NCBI RefSeq assembly: GCF_029227915.1
Contig: NC_079875.1
Coordinates: 20,703,001 to 20,767,000 of the forward strand
Origin: Hydractinia symbiolongicarpus
Taxonomy: Eukaryota > Cnidaria > Hydrozoa > Anthoathecata > Hydractiniidae
DNA length: 64,000 bases
Reading direction: 5' to 3'
In this document: positions 51,801 through 63,410 of the stretch, piece after piece
Numbering within the stretch: position 1 is the first letter of the stretch
Layout: every line of letters starts with the position of its first letter
Made by a program: the position numbers and the translations under genes
Notes under the pieces: model-generated
What the model was told of the DNA's origin: nothing
Seen by the model: only the letters and a program-made list of their open reading frames with translations
Database searches by the model: none

Positions 51801-54800
51801 TAGCACATTGAGACTGGAAAGACTAGTCCAATGTCAACCGGGGCAGGCAACTCAAACCGTGTGATTTAATTGTGCGGCCTTTATTAGACTGCAAAAGGCC
51901 ATACTAAGGCCTTTATAGGACTGTGCACGTAGTTAAGAGTGTTCTAAGGCCGCGGCGCTAATGAAAACGACTTGGGACGTTGTAGCGCATTGAGACTGGA
52001 AGGAATAGCCCAATGGTAAGCTGCGCAGGCAGATGAAACCACGTAATTTACGTGTGTGGCCTTTATAAGACTGCAAAAGGCCATATTAGAATCTTTATAG
52101 GCCCGTGCACGTAATTAAGAGTGTTCTAAGGCCACGGCGCTAAGGAGAACCACTTGGGACGTTCTGGTGCATTGGGACTGGAACGAATAGTCCAATGATA
52201 ACCGGCGCAGGCAGCTGAAACCACGTGATTTACGTGTGAGGCCTTGATTAGACTGCAAAAGGCCAATATACAGCCTTTATAGGACTGTGCACGTAGTTAA
52301 GAAAGTTCTAAGGCCACAGCGCTAAGGAGAACAACTTGAAACGTTGTAGTGCATTGAGACTGGAAGGAATAGTCCAATGGTAACCTGCGCAGGGAGATGG
52401 AACCACGTGATTTACGTGTGAGACTATATTAGACTTTAAAAGGCCATATTACAGCCTTTATAGGACTGTGCACGTAGTTAAGAGTGTTCTAAAGTGACGG
52501 CGCTAAGAAAAACGACTTGGGACGTTGTAGCACATTGAGACTGGAAGGACTAGTCCAATGGTAACCGGGGCAGACAGCTGAAACCACGTGATTTACGTGT
52601 AAGGCCTTTATTAGACTGCAAAAGGCCATATTACAGCCTTTATAGGACTGTGCACGTAGTTAAGAAAGTTCTAAGGCCACAGCGCTAAGGAGAACAACTT
52701 GAAACGTTGTAGTGCATTGAGACTGGAAGGAATAGTCCAATGGTAACCTGCGCTGGGAGATGGAACCACGTGATTTACGTGTGAGACTATATTAGACTTT
52801 AAAAGGCCATATTACAGCCTTTATAGGACGATGCACATAGTTAAGAGTGTTCTAAGGCGACGGTATTAATCAAAACGACTTAGGACGTTTTATCGCATTG
52901 AGACTGGAACGACTAGTCCAATGGTAACCGGCGAAAGCAGCTAAAACCGCGTGATTAAAGTGTGCGGCCTTTATTAGACTGCAAAAGGGCATATTACAGC
53001 CTTTATAGGACGATGCACGTAGTTGATAGTGTTCTAAAGCCATGGCGCAAAGGAAAACGACTTGGGACGTTGTAGCACATTGAGACTGGAAAGACTAGTC
53101 CAATGTCAACCGGGGCAGGCAACTCAAACCGTGTGATTTAATTGTGCGGCCTTTATTAGACTGCAAAAGGCCATACTAAGGCCTTTATAGGACTGCGCAC
53201 GTAGTTAAGAGTGTTCTAAGGCCGCGGCGCTAATGAAAACGACTTGGGACGTTGTAGCGCATTGAGACTGGAAGGAATAGTCCAATGGTAAGCTGCGCAG
53301 GCAGATGAAACCACGTAATTTACGTGTGTGGCCTTTATAAGACTGCAAAAGGCCATATTAGAATCTTTATAGGCCCGTGCACGTAATTAAAAGTGTTCTA
53401 AGGCCACGGCGCTAAGGAGAACCACTTGGGACGTTCTGGTGCATTGGGACTGGAACGACTAGTCCAATGATAACCGGCGCAGGCAGCTGAAACCACGTGA
53501 TTTACGTGTAAGGCCTTTATTAGACTGCAAAAGGCCATATTACAGCCTTTATAGGACTGTGCACGTAGTTAAGAAAGTTCGAAGGCCACAGCGCTAAGGA
53601 GAACAACTTGAAACGTTGTAGTGCATGGAGACTGGAAGGAATAGTCCAATGGTAACCTGCGCAGGGAGATGGAACCACGTGATTTACGTGTGAGACTATA
53701 CTAGACTTTAAAAGGCCATATTACAGCCTTTATAGGACTGTGCACGTAGTTAAGAGTGTTCTAAAGTGACGGCGCTAAGAAAAACGACTTGGGACGTTGT
53801 AGCACATTGAGACTGGAAGGACTAGTCCAATGGTAACCGGGGCAGACAGCTGAAACCACGTGATTTACGTGTGAGGCCTTTATTAGACTGCAAAAGGCCA
53901 TATTTCAGCCTTTATGGGACTGTGCACGTAGTTAAGAGTGTTCTAAGGCCACAGCGCTAAGGAGAGCCACTTGGAACGTTGTAGTGCATTGAGACTGGAA
54001 GGAATAGTCTAATGGTAACCTGCGCAGGGAGATGGAACCACGTGATTTACGTGTGAGGCTATATTAGACTTCAAAAGGCCATAATACAGCCTTTATAGGA
54101 CTGTGCACGTAGTTAAGAGTGTTCTAAGGCCATGGCGCTAAGGAAAACGACTTGGGAGGTTGTAGTAAATTGGCACTGGAACGACTAGTCCAATGGTAAC
54201 CGGAGCAGGCAGCTGAAACCACGTGATTTACGTGTGAGGCCTTTATTAGACTGCAAAAGGCCATATTACGGTCTTTATAGGACTCTGCCCGTAGTTAAGA
54301 GTGTTCTAAAGCCACGGCGCTAAGGAGAACCACTTAGAACGATGTGGTGCAATGAGACTGGAAGGAATAGTCCAATGGTAACCTGCGCAGGCAGATGGAA
54401 CCACGTGATTTACGTGTGAGGCCTTTATTACACTGCATAAGGCCATATTACAGCCTTTATAGGACGATGCACATATTTAAGAGTGTTCTAAGGCGACGGA
54501 GCTAATAAAAACGACTTAGGACGTTTTATCGCATTGAGACTGGAACGACTAGTCCAATGGTAACCGGCGAAAGCAGCTAAAACCGCGTGATTAAAGTGTG
54601 CGGCCTTTATTAGACTGCAAAAGGCCATATTACAGCCTTTATAGGACGATGCACGAAGTTAAGAGTGTTCTAAGGCCACAGCGCTAAAGAGAACTACTTG
54701 GGACGTTTTATCGCATTGAGACTGGAACGACTAGTCCAATGGTAACCGGCGAAAGCAGCTAAAACCGCGTGATTAAAGTGTGCGGTCTTTATTAGACTGC

Positions 54801-57800
54801 AAAAGGCCATATTAGTGTTTTTATAGGACTGTGCACGTAGTTAAGAGTGTTCTAAGGCCACGGGACTAAGGAAAACCACTTGGAACGTTGTAGTGCATTG
54901 AGACTGGAAGGAATAGTCCAATGGTAACCTGCGCAGGCAGCTGAAACCGCGTGATTTACGTGTGCGGCCTTTATTAGACTGCAAAAGGCCATATTAGGGT
55001 CTTTATAGGACTGTGCACGTAGTTAAGAGTGTTCTAAGGCCACAGGGCTAAGGAGAACCACTTGGAACGTTGTAGTGCATTGTGACTGGAAGGAATAGTC
55101 AAATGGTAACCTGCGCAGGCAGATGGAACCACGTGATTTATGTGTCAGGCCTTTATTAGACTGCAAAAGGTCATATTACAGCATTTATAGAACGATGCAC
55201 GTAGTTAAGAGTGTTCTAAGGCCACGGCGCTAAGGAGAACTACTTGGAACGTTGTAGTGCAATGAGACTTGAAGGAATAGTCCAATGGTAACCTGCGCAG
55301 GCAGATGGAACCACGTGATTTACATGTGAGGCCTTCATTACACTGCAAAAGGCCATATTACAGCCTTTAAAGGACGATACACGTAGTTAAGAGTGTTCTA
55401 AAGTGACGGCGCTAAGAAAAACGACTTGGGACGTTGTAGCACATTGAGACTGGAAGGACTAGTCCAATGGTAACCGGGGCAGACAGCTGAAACCACGTGA
55501 TTTACGTGTAAGGCCTTTATTAGACTGCAAAAGGCCATATTACAGCCTTTATAGGACTGTGCACGTAGTTAAGAAAGTTCTAAGGCCACAGCGCTAAGGA
55601 GAAGAACTTAAAACGTTGTAGTGCATTGAGACTGGAAGGAATAGTCCAATGGTAACTTGCGCAGGGAGATGGAACCACGTGATTTACGATTGGGACTATA
55701 TTAGACTTTAAAAGGCCATATTACAGCCTTTATAGGACGATGCACATAGTTAAGAGTGTTCTAAGGCGACGGTATTAATCAAAACGACTTAGGACGTTTT
55801 ATCGCATTGAGACTGGAACGACTAGTCCAATGGTAACCGGCGAAAGCAGCTAAAACCGCGTGATTAAAGTGTGCGGCCTTTATTAGACTGCAAAAGGCCA
55901 TATTACAGCCTTTATAGGACGATGCACGTAGTTAAGAGTGTTCTAAAGCCACGGCGCAAAGGAAAACGACTTGGGACGTTGTAGCACATTGAGACTGGAA
56001 AGACTAGTCCAATGTCAACCGGGGCAGGCAACTCAAACCGTGTGATTTAATTGTGCGGCCTTTATTAGACTGCAAAAGGCCATACTAAGGCCTTTATAGG
56101 ACTGTGCACGTAGTTAAGAGTGTTCTAAGGCCGCGGCGCTAATGAAAACGACTTGGGACGTTGTAGCGCATTGAGACTGGAAGGAATAGTCCAATGGTAA
56201 GCTGCGCAGGCAGATGAAACCACGTAATTTACGTGTGTGGCCTTTATAAGACTGCAAAAGGCCATATTAGAATCTTTATAGGCCCGTGCACGTAATTAAG
56301 AGTGTTCTAAGGCCACGGCGCTAAGGAGAACCACTTGGGACGTTCTGGTGCATTGGGACTGGAACGAATAGTCCAATGATAACCGGCGCAGGCAGCTGAA
56401 ACCACGTGATTTACGTGTGAGGCCTTTATTAGACTGCAAAAGGCCATATTACAGCCTTTATAGGACTGTGCACGTAGTTAAGAAAGTTCGAAGGCCACAG
56501 CGCTAAGGAGAACAACTTGAAACGTTGTAGTGCATTGAGACTGGAAGGAATAGTCCAATGGTAACCTGCGCAGGGAGATGGAACCACGTGATTTACGTGT
56601 GAGACTATATTAGACTTTAAAAGGCCATATTACAGCCTTTATAGGACTGTGCACGTAGTTAAGAGTGTTCTAAAGTGACGGCGCTAAGAAAAACGACTTG
56701 GGACGTTGTAGCACATTGAGACTGGAAGGACTAGTCCAATGGTAACCGGGGCAGACAGCTGAAACCACGTGATTTACGTGTGAGGCCTTTATTAGACTGC
56801 AAAAGGCCATATTTCAGCCTTTATGGGACTGTGCACGTAGTTAAGAGTGTTCTAAGGCCACAGCGCTAAGGAGAGCCACTTGGAACGTTGTAGTGCATTG
56901 AGACTGGAAGGAATAGTCTAATGGTAACCTGCGCAGGGAGATGGAACCACGTGATTTACGTGTGAGGCTATATTAGTCTTCAAAAGGCCATAATACAGCC
57001 TTTATAGGACTGTGCACGTAGTTAAGAGTGTTCTAAGGCCATGGCGCTAAGGAAAACGACTTGGGAGGTTGTAGTAAATTGGCACTGGAACGACTAGTCC
57101 AATGGTAACCGGAGCAGGCAGCTGAAACCACGTGATTTACGTGTGCGGCCTTTATGAGACTGCAAAAGGCCATATTACGGTCTTTATAGGACGATGCACG
57201 TAGTTAAGAGTGTTCTAAAGCGACGTCGCTAAGGAAAAAGACTTGGAAAGTTGTGGCACATTAAGACTGGAACGACTAGTCCAATGGTAACCTGCAAAAG
57301 CAGCTAAAACCGCGTGATTAAAGTGTGCGGCCTTTATTAGACTGCAAAAGGCCATATTAGGGTCTTTATAGGACTGTGCACGTAGTTAAGAGTGTTCTAA
57401 GGCCACGGGGCTAAGGAGAACCACTTGGAACGTTGTACTGCATTAAGACTGGAAGGAATAGTCCATTGGTAACCTGCGCAGCCAGATAGAACCACGTGTT
57501 TTGCGTGTGAGGCTATATTAGACTGCAAAAGGCCATATTACAGCCTTAATAGGACGATCCACGTAGTTAAGAGTGTTCTAAGGCAACGGGGCCAAGGAGA
57601 ACGACTTGGGACGTTGCGGCACATTGAGAATGGAAGGACTAGTCCAATTGAAACCTGCGCAGACAGGTGTAACCACGTGATTTACGTGTGAGGTCTTTAT
57701 TAGACTGCAAAAGGCCATTTTACAGCCTTTGTAGGACTGTGCACGTAGTTAAGAGTGTTCTAAGGCGACGGTATTAATGAAAACGACTTGGGACGTTGTG

Positions 57801-60800
57801 GCACATTGAGACTGGAACGACTAGTCGGATGGTAATCGACGCAGGCAGCTGAAACCGCTTGATTTACGTGTGCGGCCTTTATGAGACTGCAAAAGGCCAT
57901 ATTACGGTCTTTATAGGACTCTGCCCGTAGTTAAGAGTGTTCTAAAGCCACGGCGCTAAGGAGAACCACTTAGAACGATGTGGTGCAATGAGACTGGAAG
58001 GAATAGTCCAATGGTAACCTGCGCAGGCAGATGGAACCACGTGATTTACGTGTGAGGCCTTTATTACACTGCATAAGGCCATATTACAGCCTTTATAGGA
58101 CGATGCAAATAGTTAAGAGTGTTCTAAGGCGACGGAGCTAATAAAAACGACTTAGGACGTTTTATCGCATTGAGACTGGAACGACTAGTCCAATGGTAAC
58201 CGGCGAAAGCAGCTAAAACCGCGTGATTAAAGTGTGCGGCCTTTATTAGACTGCAAAAGGCCATATTACAGCCTTTATAGGACGATGCACGAAGTTAAGA
58301 GTGTTCTAAGGCCACAGCGCTAAAGAGAACTACTTGGGACGTTTTATCGCATTGAGACTGGAACGACTAGTCCAATGACAACCGGCGAAAGCAGCTAAAA
58401 CCGCGTGATTAAAGTGTGCGGCCTTTATTAGACTGCAAAAGGCCATATTACAGCCTTTATAGGACGATGCACGAAGTTAAGAGTGTTCTAAGGCCACAGC
58501 GCTAAAGAGAACTACTTGGGACGTTTTATCGCATTGAGACTGGAACGACTAGTGCAATGACAACCGGCGAAAGCAGCTAAAACCGCGTGATTAAAGTGTG
58601 CGGCCTTTATTAGACTGCAAAAGGCCATATTAGTGTTTTTATAGGACTGTGCACGTAGTTAAGAGTGTTCTAAGGCCACGTGGCTAAGGAAAACCACTTG
58701 GAACGTTGTAGTGCATTGAGACTGGAAGGAATAGTCCAATGGTAACCTGCGCAGGCAGCTGAAACCGCGTGATTTACGTGTGCGGCCTTTATTAGACTGC
58801 AAAAGGCCATATTAGGGTCTTTATAGGACTGTGCACGTAGTTAAGAGTGTTCTAAGGCCACAGGGCTAAAGAGAACCACTTGGAACGTTGTAGTGCATTG
58901 TGACTGGAAGGAATAGTCAAATGGTAACCTGCGCAGGCAGATGGAACCACGTGATTTATGTGTCAGGCCTTTATTAGACTGCAAAAGGTCATATTACAGC
59001 ATTTATAGAACAATGCACGTAGTTAAGAGTGTTCTAAGGCCACGGCGCTAAGGAGAACTACTTGGAACGTTGTAGTGCAATGAGACTTGAAGGAATAGTC
59101 CAATGGTAACCTGCGCAGGGAGATGGAACCACGTGATTTACGTGTGAGACTATATTAGACTTTAAAAGGCCATATTACAGCCTTTATAGGACTGTGCACG
59201 TAGTTAAGAGTGTTCTAAAGTGACGGCGCTAAGAAAAACGACTTGGGACGTTGTAGCACATTGAGACTGGAAGGACTAGTCCAATGGTAACCGGGGCAGA
59301 CAGCTGAAACCACGTGATTTACGTGTGAGGCCTTTATTAGACTGCAAAAGGCCATATTTCAGCCTTTATGGGACTGTGCACGTAGTTAAGAGTGTTCTAA
59401 GGCCACAGCGCTAAGGAGAGCCACTTGGAACGTTGTAGTGCATTGAGACTGGAAGGAATAGTCTAATGGTAACCTGCGCAGGGAGATGGAACCACGTGAT
59501 TTACGTGTGAGGCTATATTAGACTTCAAAAGGCCATAATACAGCCTTTATAGGACTGTGCACGTTGTTAAGAGTGTTCTAAGGCCATGGCGCTAAGGAAA
59601 ACGACTTGGGAGGTTGTAGTAAATTGGCACTGGAACGACTAGTCCAATGGTAACCGGGGCAGACAGCTGAAACCACGTGATTTACGTGTGCGGCCTTTAT
59701 GAGACTGCAAAAGGCCATATTACGGTCTTTATAGGACGATGCACGTAGTTAAGAGTGTTCTAAAGCGACGTCGGTAAGGAAAAAGACTTGGAAAATTGTG
59801 GCACATTGAGACTGGAACGACTAGTCCAATGGTAACCTGCAAAAGCAGCTAAAACCGCGTGATTAAAGTGTGCGGCCTTTATTAGACTGCAAAAGGCCAT
59901 ATTAGGGTCTTTATAGGACTGTGCACGTAGTTAAGAGTGTTCTAAGGCCACGGGGCTAAGGAGAACCACTTGGAACGTTGTACTGCATTAAGACTGGAAG
60001 GAATAGTCCATTGGTAACCTGCGCAGCCAGATAGAACCACGTGTTTTGCGTGTGAGGCTATATTAGACTGCAAAAGGCCATATTACAGCCTTAATAGGAC
60101 GATCCACGTAGTTAAGAGTGTTCTAAGGCGACGGGGCCAAGGAGAACGACTTGGGACGTTGCGGCACATTGAGAATGGAAGGACTAGTCCAATTGAAACC
60201 TGCGCAGACAGGTGTAACCACGTGATTTACGTGTGAGGTCTTTATTAGACTGCAAAAGGCCATATTACAGCCTTTATAGGACTGTGCACGTAGTTAAGAG
60301 TGTTCTAAGGCGACAGTATTAATGAAAACGACTTGGGACGTTGTGGCACATTGAGACTGGAACGACTAGTCGGATGGTAATCGACGCAGGCAGCTGAAAC
60401 CGCTTGATTTACGTGTTTGGCCTTTATTGGACTGCAAAAGGCCATATTACGGTCTTTATAGGACTCTGCCCGTAGTTAAGAGTGTTCTAAAGCCACGGCG
60501 CTAAGGAGAACCACTTAGAACGTTGTGGTGCAATGAGACTGGAAGGAATAGTCCAATGGTAACCTGCGCAGGCAGATGGAACCACGTGATTTACGTGTGA
60601 GGCCTTTGTTACACTGCATAAGGCCATATTACAGCCTTTATAGGACGATGCACATAGTTAAGAGTGTTCTAAGGCGACGGAGCTAATAAAAACGACTTAG
60701 GACGTTTTATCGCATTGAGACTGGAACGACTAGTCCAATGGTAACCGGCGAAAGCATCTAAAACCGCGTGATTAAAGTGTGCGGCCTTTATTAGACTGCA

Positions 60801-61217
60801 AAAGGCCATATTACAGCCTTTATAGGACGATGCACGAAGTTAAGAGTGTTCTAAGGCCACAGCGCTAAAGAGAACTACTTGGGACGTTTTATCGCATTGA
60901 GACTGGAACGACTAGTGCAATGGTAACCGGCGAAAGCAGCTAAAACCGCGTGATTAAAGTGTGCGGCCTTTATTAGACTGCAAAAGGCCATATTAGTGTT
61001 TTTATAGGACTGTGCACGTAGTTAAGAGTGTTCTAAGGCCACGGGGCTAAGGAAAACCACTTGGAACGTTGTAGTGCATTGAGACTGGAAGGAATAGTCC
61101 AATGGTAACCTGCGCAGGCAGCTGAAACCGCGTGATTTACGTGTGCGGCCTTTATTAGACTGCAAAAGGCCATATTAGGGTCTTATAGGACTGTGCACGT
61201 AGTTAAGAGTGTTCTAA
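45900..61217 (+). repeat. Young, highly homogeneous HOR domain (23-, 16- and 14-mer spacing)
   Basis: The rare AGTTCGAAGG variant occurs at 49397, 53578 and 56487, spaced 4181 and 2909 bp (23 and 16 units). The GCCAATATACAGCC variant occurs near 46445, 47900 and 52262 (8 and 24 units apart). Long stretches, for example 49.4-52.2 kb against 53.6-56.4 kb, differ only at scattered bases by eye. This is the most recently amplified part of the window and abuts the array edge. Confidence 0.8.
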
Positions 61218-61514
61218 CCTTTTCAAAAGTGACGTCATTTGTTTATCTCCGTGCGGACGCACAAGGACACTGACAGGCAAAAAGAAGAAATTACGTGAAG
61301 GAAGCGTGGATTCCTCCACGCTTGCTTTACATAACCTTTTCTATTTGAACGTTATCCACCTCTTCATCTGCCATTATTAAACGTTGCATTGTATTTAGAA
61401 GTTGTTAAGCCAATCAGTTTGAAATAACTTGATAGCGCTAGCATAATTAGCAATAATTATGCGCATTTGTTTTATTTAGAAACACGTGGTGTAAACACAC
61501 TATTAACGCGAAGC
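61218..61514 (+). promoter_or_regulatory. Array-edge spacer and possible promoter of the SWIM gene
   Basis: This is the first non-satellite sequence after the array, about 300 bp, AT-rich and without a reading frame of its own. It contains the 8-bp palindrome TGACGTCA (61230-61237), the full CRE/ATF core, only 13 bp past the last satellite base, and the hairpin at 61302-61323. It ends at the ATG of the SWIM gene (61515). A promoter role is inferred from position; no clear TATA box stands out. Confidence 0.4.
61302..61323. repeat. Perfect 9-bp stem, 4-nt loop hairpin
   Basis: AAGCGTGGA (61302-61310), loop TTCC, TCCACGCTT (61315-61323). It does not match the histone 3' stem-loop. With no downstream T run and a eukaryotic setting it is not called a terminator. 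Confidence 0.7.
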
Positions 61515-62473
61515 ATGGCTAGCATATGGAGTGAATCTGAGTACTTCAAATCATTGGATACCGAAAATCAAATTCAATATCAAAAGAAATTAAAATTGTC
61601 TGATGGTACTCAATTGCCAGACCCACTTTCCTTAAACGATTGGAAATCTGACGTTAGATTCCTACCAGATATTGGCTGGGGTGATCTCAACAATTATCTT
61701 ATAAACACACCGAGTGTTTTCACACAGCAATGTGGTCACGTACAAGATGTATATTACAACAATATTTCAGATGACAGCAAGTTTTGTTTCTTATAATCCG
61801 AGGTATACTTTTTGTTTAAAGTTGAAATTTTATGCCTTGGTGGGAATACCATTCACATTATAAGTTTAACTTGTAGGTTCTTCCGTCTCAACGTCAAGGA
61901 TTAAAGCAAACATTGTACAAAGCCTGAGTTGCTATCGAGAAAAAAGTTGGGTATTGACTGCAAACTGTACCTGCATGGCAGGGTAAGTGTTCTGGCGCAT
62001 AATCATTACTCTGCGAAAAAAAAATATCTGTTGTCTTATTTATATATTTCTACAACAGACTTGGTCCCGTATGCAGTCATGCGGTCGCATTATTGTTCAA
62101 GTTACAAGCATGTTCTCAACTCGAATTAAACAAGAAGGCGTGTACCAGCAAATTGTGCGCATGGAAAAAATCTAGAAAGAACGCCGCCCCGGCACCGTTA
62201 GTCAAAATAAATTCCAAAAGACCCAAGAAGGATGATCTCGTACCACAAATAGATAATACCACAGGGGAATTTAGACCTTTTAGCACAATAGATCCTACCA
62301 GAAGTAGTAGTTCCTTCTTTAAAGAAAAACTACAAGAGTTTAAAACTATCGCTTCGAAAGCCGCTGTGTTCACCAGTACAACTTTACTTAATGAAGAATG
62401 CAATGATCGTGACACAAGCGCAACAGACACGGCAGACGAAGATGAAAGAACTATCATTCCTGAGCCACTAATT
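61515..62473 (+). pseudogene. SWIM zinc-finger gene, decayed and 3'-truncated
   Basis: The start ATG 61515 has a good context (AAGCATGG) and opens MASIWSESEYFKSLDTENQ. Exon 1 runs to about 61796, exon 2 is 61877-61982, and exon 3 starts at 62059 and stays open to a TGA at 62489. The CxC pair (TGT 61966, TGC 61972) and the C-x-H pair (TGC 62072, CAT 62078) form a CxCx(n)CxH SWIM signature split by a 76-bp GT-AG intron. A Lys-rich then acidic, Ser/Thr-rich tail follows. Lesions: no usable donor before the TAA at 61794; an in-frame TGA at 61925, probably a mutated Trp codon; and a frameshift just before 61951. Compared with similar invertebrate genes I remember, a short segment before CGHVQD seems missing, and a YqaJ-like nuclease region expected after PEPL is absent. 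Homology appears to end near 62473, where transposase sequence starts on the other strand. SWIM domains bind zinc and often mediate DNA or protein contacts; this copy is unlikely to be functional. Confidence 0.72.
61983..62058 (+). other. Intron within the SWIM finger (76 bp)
   Basis: The donor is GTAAGT at 61983 and the acceptor is TTTCTACAACAG ending at 62058. Splicing joins GG to A to restore a Gly codon and links the CTCMAG half to the LGPVCSH half of the finger in one frame. The intact splice sites show the locus was a spliced gene and not a retrocopy. Confidence 0.75.
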
Positions 62474-62482
62474 TCTTTTCCA
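62466..62482. other. Junction between SWIM tail and transposase remnant
   Basis: Plus-strand coding similarity ends at about PEPL. The next plus-strand bases are the reverse complement of the transposase MTGKEI codons. The two convergent genes therefore meet within a few bases, with neither end natural: one lacks its 3' half and the other its C-terminus. The SWIM frame runs on only six codons (ISFPVI) into the transposase before TGA 62489. No terminal repeat is visible at the join. Confidence 0.6.
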
Positions 62483-63410
62483 GTCATCTGAGACTTTCCT
62501 CTGGTGAAATTTGGAATTTTCAAAATGGCACCTTTTGTTGCAATTTCATTTGCAACTGTAAACCCTCTATCAGCAAGTATACAGTCATCATGTTCCAATT
62601 TATCTAAAAATCCTGATTTTATTGTTATTTCCTTATCGGAAACTTTTCCACCCCAGCCTTGAGATAAAAAAGTTATAGCTCTAGCAGGTGATATTCCAAC
62701 TAAGTACTTTATGGTGTTTGTATTCTTGTAATTTGACCAAGTCTGAGCTCTAGTATTCAGATTAAACGAAGTTAACTTTCAATGAATATCTCTGTGCAGT
62801 CAATTATGCAATTGCAATTTTTAAATTTTCTAAAAACAGTTGGTATATTTTTTTGCACAGCATCTCTCTCTGGCCATATAATTAAAGGCTCCAACACTTT
62901 AGCCAAAACAACAACCAATTGACGATAAATACTACTAATATCGCAAATCTTTAAACCAGCACGGTAAGCTATATCGGTATTTAGGAGACCAAGTCGTAAT
63001 TTAACCATAACTAGAAACAATTGCTCCTCAGCAACAAGTTTTGGTGATAGCGTAATATTTTTATTCTTTATGAGGGACAAAACCCATTGAAATAATTCTT
63101 TGGATGACAAACCAGTATAAAAGTTTAAAAAAGATTTGGATCACCCTTAACATCAAAGCATGAGAACATTTTTTTTTTTAGTTTTTTTTAATTTGTTGAT
63201 ACCTTTTGAATTTAATTCTGCAGTAAGCTGTGTCACTTTATATTTAAGTTGCAAAATTAAGCAATCTCTGGTATCTGGCTCTGTTTGGGTTGTCTCATCA
63301 ACTGCCTGATTGTTTAAAAAATCAAAATGTTCAAAATCTAAATTAGCACATTTTGAAGGTCCTGGCTCATCTTCAGTTGTTGTGCTCCCTTCTTCTTTTG
63401 AACCGTTCAT
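62473..63410 (-). pseudogene. DDE_Tnp_4-family transposase, frameshifted and C-terminally truncated
   Basis: Read leftwards. From 63410 there is an acidic N-terminal piece with an ETTQTEP linker and a coiled-coil-like LQLKYKVTQLTAEL. A frameshift follows at the A run pairing with the T run near 63170-63180. Then SCFDVKGDPN and FYTGLSSKELFQWVL lead into a helix-turn-helix (LFLVMVKLRLGLLNTDIAYR) of the HTH_Tnp_4 type. The catalytic fold starts with IIDCTEIFIES; its Asp fits the first DDE acid. A TAA and a one-base loss near 62780 break the frame, which resumes with TWSNYKNTNTIKYLVGISP, WGGKVSDKEIT and ILADRGFTV, whose Asp fits the second acid. It ends at FTRGKSQMTGKEI near 62473, before the third acidic residue. 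No N-terminal THAP finger was found upstream. This family excises and inserts DNA by DDE chemistry; this copy cannot be active. Confidence 0.8.

Larger units (their letters stand above)
15678..61217 (+). repeat. 182-bp satellite array, right block (about 250 monomers)
   Basis: This continues the left block in the same orientation and in register across the inserted element. The last unit degrades at GTTCTAA (61211-61217), after which the sequence becomes unrelated. Monomers share all landmarks given for the left block. Sub-regions differ in HOR composition: about 15.7-27.8 kb, 28-34.5 kb, 34.5-45 kb and 45.9-61.2 kb each have their own set of recurrent variants. Isolated out-of-register units are annotated separately. 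No gene, RNA gene or other mobile element was recognised within these 45.5 kb. The many 61-67-codon minus-strand frames are one monomer long and arise from the repeat itself. Confidence 0.97.

Noticed and set aside
1-61217. CRISPR array
   Set aside because: The repeats are about 182 bp with no short repeat/unique spacer alternation, and the setting is eukaryotic.
61302-61323. Histone-type 3' stem-loop or a terminator
   Set aside because: Stem and loop sequences do not match the histone element, and there is no T run after it.
62116-62465. Continuation of the minus-strand transposase frame past MTGKEI
   Set aside because: The remaining codons are the antisense of the SWIM exon, whose plus-strand reading is coherent with its upstream exon; transposase similarity stops near 62473.
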